Origin: JARIHD01 sp036392795 | GTDB taxonomy: Bacteria; Patescibacteriota; Saccharimonadia; Saccharimonadales; UBA4665 | Length of the DNA stretch: 17,322 nt | Reading direction: 5' to 3' | NCBI GenBank assembly: GCA_036392795.1 | Contig: DASVXH010000069.1 | Span: 1 to 17,322 of the forward strand | Shown: in pieces, positions 12,378-17,322 of the stretch | Position numbering within the stretch: the first letter of the stretch is position 1 | How the letters are laid out: each line of letters starts with the position of its first letter | Program-made: the position numbers and the translations under genes | The notes under the pieces: model-generated | What the model was told of the DNA's origin: nothing | The model's database searches: none | The model's input: only the letters and a program-made list of their open reading frames with translations

Positions 12378-13319
12378 TTATTCCGATTCCGGCGTCAACT
12401 GCAAGGTATAGGCAGCTACACTATAAATCTGGTCAGAATTCTGTCGCCAATTCCAATAGGTAGCATCCCCCAGCTGTGATAAAGCCGAAAGTACACACTC
12501 CTCCAGCGGCTCCTCTGCGTCAGGCGAAGGTCGAGCAAATTTCCTGTAGTCATACGTACCCCCAAAATGAACAACACCCGTCCTACCGATTGACGCCGCC
12601 AGATAGTCCCGATGCGCAGAGCTCAGGTTATCTGCCAGCACATCATAGGCATCATTATATCCTTCACTCACCTCTGAACTCGTGTAACCTATATCAGTGC
12701 CGTATTGGAGATAAGCCTTTCGACGAACTACCTGATGAATACTTGAGGATAGTTGATCATGCAGTAGGTGAGATACGGTAAGAGTAAAGTCATTATCCGG
12801 CGGCACTACGCTGTTCGCCGCTTCTGGGGCCGTAAATCCCTGGGCTGCCGCGTTCACAAATTGCTCAAGGGTGTAACCTGAGGGAATAGCATCCAGCCGA
12901 TCACCAAATGCATCCAGCATACCGGTCAAGTCTTTGGCGACAATAGTAATTTTTGGCCAGAGCCTCGGCGGTACAAATCGTATCGCCTGCCACACATGTC
13001 TGGTATCAATATCCAACACCATTGTTTCGTCAAAGTTTTCGGCAATTTTTTGCAAGGGAATGTCCTCACAAGAGCCAGCCCCCAAAATAAGCGCCCTTTT
13101 AGGGCTATCTGCCGGAGCCCTTTCTAGGGCCAGCTGCGCCGCAGCCCAAATAACTTTTTTACTCTTAGTCAAATGCCGGTTATGAAAGTTAGCAAAATCT
13201 TGATGGCCAGCTGCAATGTCATCACTCAGCAAGCCAAAAGTTTCCCGGATACCAGCATTACTAACACCAAAATATTCTTCTGGAAATCGAGTGAGGTGGG
13301 AGGTGTTGTAAGAGAACAT
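12378..13319 (-). CDS. Predicted SAM-dependent methyltransferase of unknown substrate
   Basis: This 313-residue protein has a Rossmann-type motif I, ALILGAGSCEDIPL (residues 76-89). About 15 residues later it has an acidic strand end, VLDID (101-105), as in class I methyltransferases that hold S-adenosylmethionine. NDFTLTVSHLLHDQL (176-190) fits the position of motif IV. The N-terminal 60 residues are helical with many His and Asn, and the C-terminal third is aromatic and acidic. I do not recognise a named subfamily. Other dinucleotide-binding proteins with GxGxC loops are a possible alternative. It lies 41 bases downstream of pheT on the same strand and may be co-transcribed, but no functional link to tRNA charging is evident. 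No good ribosome site precedes the ATG at 13319. Confidence 0.7.
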   Translation of the reverse strand: MFSYNTSHLTRFPEEYFGVSNAGIRETFGLLSDDIAAGHQDFANFHNRHLTKSKKVIWAAAQLALERAPADSPKRALILGAGSCEDIPLQKIAENFDETMVLDIDTRHVWQAIRFVPPRLWPKITIVAKDLTGMLDAFGDRLDAIPSGYTLEQFVNAAAQGFTAPEAANSVVPPDNDFTLTVSHLLHDQLSSSIHQVVRRKAYLQYGTDIGYTSSEVSEGYNDAYDVLADNLSSAHRDYLAASIGRTGVVHFGGTYDYRKFARPSPDAEEPLEECVLSALSQLGDATYWNWRQNSDQIYSVAAYTLQLTPESE

Positions 13320-13360
13320 AATCGTTTAAATACTTACTTATTAAGGGCGCGAGGAATCCA

Positions 13361-15904
13361 CTAGATACGCTCGGCCTGAAGTGTTGTCTTTGCGGCGTCG
13401 GCAACGTGATCTAGCACTATACCAACTTCGGCATCAGTTAGCGTGCGTTCGTAGCTAGCCAGCGAAAGACGTAAGGTAATCTGTTTGTGTACTTGATCAT
13501 CCTGGCGCTGATAGATGTCAACAGGCGTTACTGTTACCCAAGTATTTTTCGGCTTAACCCCGTCTACCGTTTTTCCGACTAAATCGTACAAGGTTTGGTA
13601 CGGAACGTCACTTGAAACTTTTAGGCAGATATCCTGCTCGATCCTGGGGAAACGCGGTAACGTCTTGTAGGGACTTCTTCCGGCAACATCAGCCAGCTCG
13701 CGCAGGCCGATTTCAAAACCAGCGACGTGGCGGGGCAATTTTAGGCTGCTGCGAACACTTGACTTAAATTCTCCAATTACGCCTAAAAAGACCCCGCTAT
13801 CAGTTTGGACAAAAGCTGAACGCTGCAAATCATAGGGCATCATGATTGGTGCATCGGCATTATTTTCGACAGGAACGAAAACCAAGTTAACCCCCAGACG
13901 CTCAGCCAGATGCATCAAATAGGCACGCGCCCGATAAAAGGCCGCGCCGGCCTGAATATCAACAACCTTATCATCGGTTGCAAAAACCAGAGCCAGCATT
14001 TCGAATTCGGTGGGCAAGCCGTCATCATCAGCAGCATGTAAGAGGTTATGGCCCTTGCCCATTTCATACAGGACAAATTCTTTGTGGCCGGATTTCAAAT
14101 TGGGGTGCACTTTTTCCAGCAAGCTGGGCAGCAGACTCATGCGAAAATATTGCAGATCAGGACTGAGTGCATTACTTAACTGAAATGCCTGACCCGGGTC
14201 TTGGTCTACTTTTTGCAGCAGGTTACCATGTACAAAACTATAGGTCAGCAGCTCGTTAGCGCCCGCACCGGACAGAATACCGCGGATACGGCCTTTTAGG
14301 GTTAATAGTGTGTCGCGCTTCGCGGGAGTCAAGTCACGAGCCGGCAACTCCAGTGGCAACCGATCGTAGCCATACAGTCGTCCCACTTCTTCGACAATAT
14401 CTTCGGGAATAGCGATGTCGGTTCGCCAAAAGGGCGCCTTAACCCTCAAATCATCCCCGCTCACCTGTACATCAAACTCGACGTTTGTCAGCAGTACGGC
14501 GATCTCATCAGATGACAGTTCTACACCTAAGCGTTCATTTATAAACTTGGACGCTAGCGTTACCGGCTCATGAAGCGAACCGCGCTCTATTACCTCCGCA
14601 GGTAGATGGATGTCGTCTATCAGCACTCCAGCCACTTTGCCCTCGGCATAGTGGCGGATTTCGTCAACAATTTTTGCCACCACAGCTTTGGTTTGCAACG
14701 GACTTTGACCTTTGTTAAACCTGGTCACAGCATCGGTAAACAAGCCGTGAGCCATGGATGTGCGTCGAATAGAATACATGTCAAAGTTGGCAGCTTCGAT
14801 AATAATATTACGCGTATTTTCGTCTACTTCGGTGTCAGCACCACCCATTACCCCGCCAATGCCGATCAGGCGGTCGCGTGTAGCAATCATAATCGCCTCC
14901 GGACGCGGAGCGATTTCTTTGCCGTTCAGTAGAGTGATTTTTTCACCAGCCTTGGGATGGCGAACAACGATAGTGGCATGGTCGGCGTCCTGCGCCCTAA
15001 CCTTGTCGTAATCATAGGCATGTAGCGGCTGTCCGGTTTCAATCATAAAGAAATTAGTGTAGTCGACAATATTATTTATAGACCGCACACCCATGCGTGC
15101 CAGATCGGCTTGCAACCACATCGGACTTTCTTTTACTTGCACATCTCGCAACACTACTGCGGTAAAACGGGGCACGAGATCGGGCAACTCGTTTTGGACG
15201 TCTAATTTCAGTTCTTCGGTTTCGGGGGCCGGAAAATCAGGATTAATCTGGTACCACTCCGGACTTTTGTAGGGGCGATGGTGAATACCTTCGATTTCGC
15301 GAGCAACACCCAGCCAGCCAAAACAATCGGGACGATGCGTAAACATCTTGTTTTCCATATCTATAATAAAGTCGCCGCGCAGATGAAAAGCATCCGCAAA
15401 CGGCGTGCCAGGTGCAATATCTTCGTTGATTTCTAGAATGCCTTCATGGCCGTCACCAAAGGACAATTCTTTTGGGCTGGCCAGCATGCCATTGCTCATA
15501 ACACCGCGCAGTGCACGTGACTCCAGCACAAAAGGGTCACTGTCAAAAGTATTTGGCACCGTTGCTCCGGGCGGAAGCCAAGCAACTGTTATACCGGCCC
15601 GGGCGTTTGGCGCGCCACACACCACCTGAACATGCCCATTTTCGTCGCGCTCGATACCCTGCACTGCGCCACCATCATCAATTTTACAGACATGCAAGCG
15701 GTCAGCATTAGGATGGTCCTCGCAGCTGACAATCTTAGCCACCAATACGCCATCAAAGCGATCACCAAAATTAATAATTTCGTCAATACCCGCCAAGCCC
15801 GATCCAATAACGCGGACGAGCGAGTCAATGCCATCTGGCATAGGATCGCCGGCGGAACCGTAATGTTTATTAATAAAATGGAGTGCTGCTGTGCTAATTT
15901 TCAT
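13361..15904 (-). CDS. pheT: Phenylalanyl-tRNA synthetase beta subunit
   Basis: This 847-residue subunit partners PheS in the (alpha-beta)2 enzyme that charges tRNA-Phe. Domains in order are an OB-type tRNA-binding domain at about 48-165 (HPNADRLHVCKI, VVCGAPNARAG), a B3/4 editing region at about 235-400 (RFTAVVLRDV, SINNIVDYTNF, QPLHAYDYDK), and B5 at about 440-515 (RTDIAIPEDIVEEVGRLYGY). A catalytic-like core at about 525-740 and a C-terminal anticodon-binding FDX-ACB domain at about 750-847 (PRFPRIEQDICLKV) follow. Length is slightly above the common 790-810. Its ATG overlaps the HIT gene stop by one base (TAATG), so the two are translationally coupled. The RFxRGVDP segment of the editing domain appears as TRFNKGQSP. 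Confidence 0.97.
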   Translation of the reverse strand: MKISTAALHFINKHYGSAGDPMPDGIDSLVRVIGSGLAGIDEIINFGDRFDGVLVAKIVSCEDHPNADRLHVCKIDDGGAVQGIERDENGHVQVVCGAPNARAGITVAWLPPGATVPNTFDSDPFVLESRALRGVMSNGMLASPKELSFGDGHEGILEINEDIAPGTPFADAFHLRGDFIIDMENKMFTHRPDCFGWLGVAREIEGIHHRPYKSPEWYQINPDFPAPETEELKLDVQNELPDLVPRFTAVVLRDVQVKESPMWLQADLARMGVRSINNIVDYTNFFMIETGQPLHAYDYDKVRAQDADHATIVVRHPKAGEKITLLNGKEIAPRPEAIMIATRDRLIGIGGVMGGADTEVDENTRNIIIEAANFDMYSIRRTSMAHGLFTDAVTRFNKGQSPLQTKAVVAKIVDEIRHYAEGKVAGVLIDDIHLPAEVIERGSLHEPVTLASKFINERLGVELSSDEIAVLLTNVEFDVQVSGDDLRVKAPFWRTDIAIPEDIVEEVGRLYGYDRLPLELPARDLTPAKRDTLLTLKGRIRGILSGAGANELLTYSFVHGNLLQKVDQDPGQAFQLSNALSPDLQYFRMSLLPSLLEKVHPNLKSGHKEFVLYEMGKGHNLLHAADDDGLPTEFEMLALVFATDDKVVDIQAGAAFYRARAYLMHLAERLGVNLVFVPVENNADAPIMMPYDLQRSAFVQTDSGVFLGVIGEFKSSVRSSLKLPRHVAGFEIGLRELADVAGRSPYKTLPRFPRIEQDICLKVSSDVPYQTLYDLVGKTVDGVKPKNTWVTVTPVDIYQRQDDQVHKQITLRLSLASYERTLTDAEVGIVLDHVADAAKTTLQAERI

Positions 15905-16371
15905 TATTTACTCTTTGCTGCTGCTTGAATTTTTTGCTGAATTTCAGTGAGTCCGGCATCACTCATACGAGGTCCTTCGACAGTGGAAATATAGCCGGGA
16001 TATTCGGGGTAAAATTCCTGATGGTGCGCGAGCGCCGACAACCGCTCCGGCGTCAGATCACCATGCATTGGATATAGTTTGGCATGCACGTGCGCCACGC
16101 CCTCGCCCTCAAAAACCAGGCCGACTTTTTTGACGCCCAAGGCTTGTTTTAATAATCCCGCCACTTTCTTGGTAGCAGCCATCAGGCTCGCCAATTCCTG
16201 ATCGTCTAGGTCAAACACATAGTCACCAGGATTTTTCTTTGGAATGACGACCGTTAGACCGGGCGTGTTGGCAAACGGCGTCAGAAACGCCAAATATCGT
16301 TCGTCTTCCCATACTTTCCAAGACGGAATATTGCCGTCTACGATTTCGTCAAAAATAGTTCGTTCTACCAT
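15904..16371 (-). CDS. HIT-family nucleotide-binding protein with HxHxK active site
   Basis: This 155-residue protein is a histidine-triad hydrolase or transferase homologue. Support comes from an N-terminal domain (TIFDEIVDGNIPSWKVWEDE, YLAFLTPFANTPGLTVVIPK) followed by the active-site strand HVHAKLYP (residues 94-101). In the family motif HxHxHxx the middle histidine is the nucleophile, here His96. The third histidine is Lys98, a substitution like the Gln found in the galactose-1-phosphate uridylyltransferase branch. The tail YPEYPGYISTVEGPRMSD is well structured but I cannot assign it. It lies between pheS (14 bases) and pheT (1-base overlap), so it is a core part of that operon. The substrate is unknown; hydrolysis of nucleoside phosphoramidates or aminoacyl-adenylates would suit the neighbours, but this is inference. 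Confidence 0.88.
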   Translation of the reverse strand: MVERTIFDEIVDGNIPSWKVWEDERYLAFLTPFANTPGLTVVIPKKNPGDYVFDLDDQELASLMAATKKVAGLLKQALGVKKVGLVFEGEGVAHVHAKLYPMHGDLTPERLSALAHHQEFYPEYPGYISTVEGPRMSDAGLTEIQQKIQAAAKSK

Positions 16372-16385
16372 AGTCCTGCTCCGCC

Positions 16386-17322
16386 CTAGTTAAATTGCTT
16401 TAGAAAGTCGAGCTTGCCGCTTTCGAAATGCCTAATGTCTTCGATGCCGTACTTCATCATTACCAGGCGCTCCAGGCCACAACCCCAGGCAAAACCGGTA
16501 TAAGCCGTAGGGTCGATACCCGCTTCTTTTAAGACATTTGGGTGAATCATGCCCATACCCAGCAGCTCAATCCAGCCAGTACGACTACAGATGTGGCAGC
16601 CCTTTTTCTGGCAGAATGGACAGCTCAGCGCCAGTTCAAAACTTGGTTCGGTAAATGGAAAGTAAAAGGGCTGACTCCTTATCTCGATATCTTGCTGATA
16701 ATATTCGCTTAGGAATGTTTTGAAGGTTGCCAGCAAATTGCCCGCGTGGATACCCTTACCTACGTACACGCCTTCAAACTGATGAAAGGTGTGCTCATGG
16801 CGGGCGTCCAGATCTTCGTTGCGAAACACGCGGCCAGGTAAAAGCACGGCGATGGGACGGCCCTTTTCAAGATCGGCTTTATAGGTTTTGAGCACGCGGT
16901 TTTGCATAGTACTGGTGTGCGCCGGGGCAATTAGTTGCTTGCCCTGCGCGTCTCGCTGCGTGGTCATAAAGGTATCGTAATCATCGCGCGCGGGATGCCC
17001 TTCGGGAAAGTTGAGCGCTTCGAACATGTGGTAGTCGTCATCAATCTCACGGCTTTCCACGGCTGTAAAGCCCATTCTGTAAAAGATATCCAAAATTACT
17101 TCCAATTCCGTCGTCAGCGGATGGCGTGATCCGTGGCTGGACGGCAAAAGGGTAGGCTGCTTAGAAGGCGCGGTATTCACATCGAAGGGCGCCGTCACGT
17201 CAATGGGCGGCAAAGCCTCGGCCTGCTCTTTGTGCGCGGCAACCAGCCCTTCCAATTCTTGCTTGATCAGGTTTATCTCTTTACCAAAGGCGGCGCGTTG
17301 GTCGGCCGGCAAGGTCGGAATC
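16386..17322 (-). CDS. pheS: Phenylalanyl-tRNA synthetase alpha subunit, N-terminus outside window
   Basis: About 312 residues are visible and the frame stays open to the right edge (reading IPTLPADQRAAFG at the edge), so the start lies outside. The family is about 330-350 residues, so only a few tens are missing. Visible are the end of the N-terminal coiled coil that binds tRNA-Phe and the class II catalytic segments: EALNFPEGHPARDDYDTF, HTSTMQNR, GRVFRNEDLDARHEHTFHQF, and GCGLERLVMMKYGIEDIRHF (motif 3). A cysteine-rich insertion CPFCQKKGCHICSRTGW is present, as in many Gram-positive PheS proteins. It supplies the aminoacylation site of the enzyme and leads the operon pheS-HIT-pheT. Confidence 0.97.
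   Translation of the reverse strand, partial: IPTLPADQRAAFGKEINLIKQELEGLVAAHKEQAEALPPIDVTAPFDVNTAPSKQPTLLPSSHGSRHPLTTELEVILDIFYRMGFTAVESREIDDDYHMFEALNFPEGHPARDDYDTFMTTQRDAQGKQLIAPAHTSTMQNRVLKTYKADLEKGRPIAVLLPGRVFRNEDLDARHEHTFHQFEGVYVGKGIHAGNLLATFKTFLSEYYQQDIEIRSQPFYFPFTEPSFELALSCPFCQKKGCHICSRTGWIELLGMGMIHPNVLKEAGIDPTAYTGFAWGCGLERLVMMKYGIEDIRHFESGKLDFLKQFN

Noticed and set aside
1..17322. TGA=Gly genetic code
   Set aside because: All enzymes read through at full family length with TGA as stop, no in-frame TGA is needed in any, and one gene ends in TGA at the expected place.

Overview
The window reads as one continuous piece of a small bacterial chromosome with little space between genes. Eighteen complete genes and two cut by the window edges are visible, and no gap exceeds about 115 bases. 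The best guess for the host is a Candidate Phyla Radiation (Patescibacteria) bacterium, most likely Candidatus Saccharibacteria (TM7). Reasons are the mid-range base composition, the N-terminal transketolase subunit as a separate gene, divergent but complete central-carbon enzymes, large lineage-type membrane-anchored surface proteins, and an ordinary genetic code. All recognised enzymes run full length with TGA as a stop, which argues against the TGA=Gly lineages (Gracilibacteria, Absconditabacteria). This assignment is inference and was not tested by any search.

Left part (1-5765). On the minus strand are a truncated transketolase N-terminal subunit, a secreted single-pass surface protein, ribose-5-phosphate isomerase B with ribulose-phosphate 3-epimerase, an unrecognised membrane protein and glyceraldehyde-3-phosphate dehydrogenase. 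A guanylate-kinase-like P-loop protein lies alone on the plus strand. Four of these genes (tkt, rpe, rpiB, gap) handle triose and pentose phosphates, so this is a carbohydrate block: the non-oxidative pentose phosphate steps feed glyceraldehyde 3-phosphate into lower glycolysis.

Middle (5844-10344). A 609-residue membrane-anchored protein with an extracellular beta-propeller sits next to an inorganic pyrophosphatase / NUDIX pair on the minus strand. Divergent from these, a two-gene plus-strand unit encodes a glycerophosphodiester phosphodiesterase and a stand-alone flavin reductase.

Right part (10394-17322), all minus strand. A glutaredoxin-like protein and thioredoxin reductase form a redox pair. 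Next are a membrane-anchored FKBP prolyl isomerase, a methyltransferase-like protein of unknown substrate, and the operon pheS - HIT protein - pheT, with pheS running off the right edge.

Several starts (tkt, rpiB, the phosphodiesterase, the guanylate-kinase-like gene) have a -10-like hexamer only 8-10 bases upstream, suggesting leaderless or nearly leaderless transcripts. Other genes (ppa, the NUDIX gene, gap, the 609-residue protein, FKBP, the glutaredoxin) have clear Shine-Dalgarno sequences. Stop codons are skewed: 10 TAG, 7 TAA and 1 TGA. I see no CRISPR array, phage, insertion sequence, rRNA or tRNA gene. No clearly novel multi-gene system is present. The best leads are the two surface proteins, the guanylate-kinase-like protein with an altered base-binding site, and the enzymes with substituted key residues.
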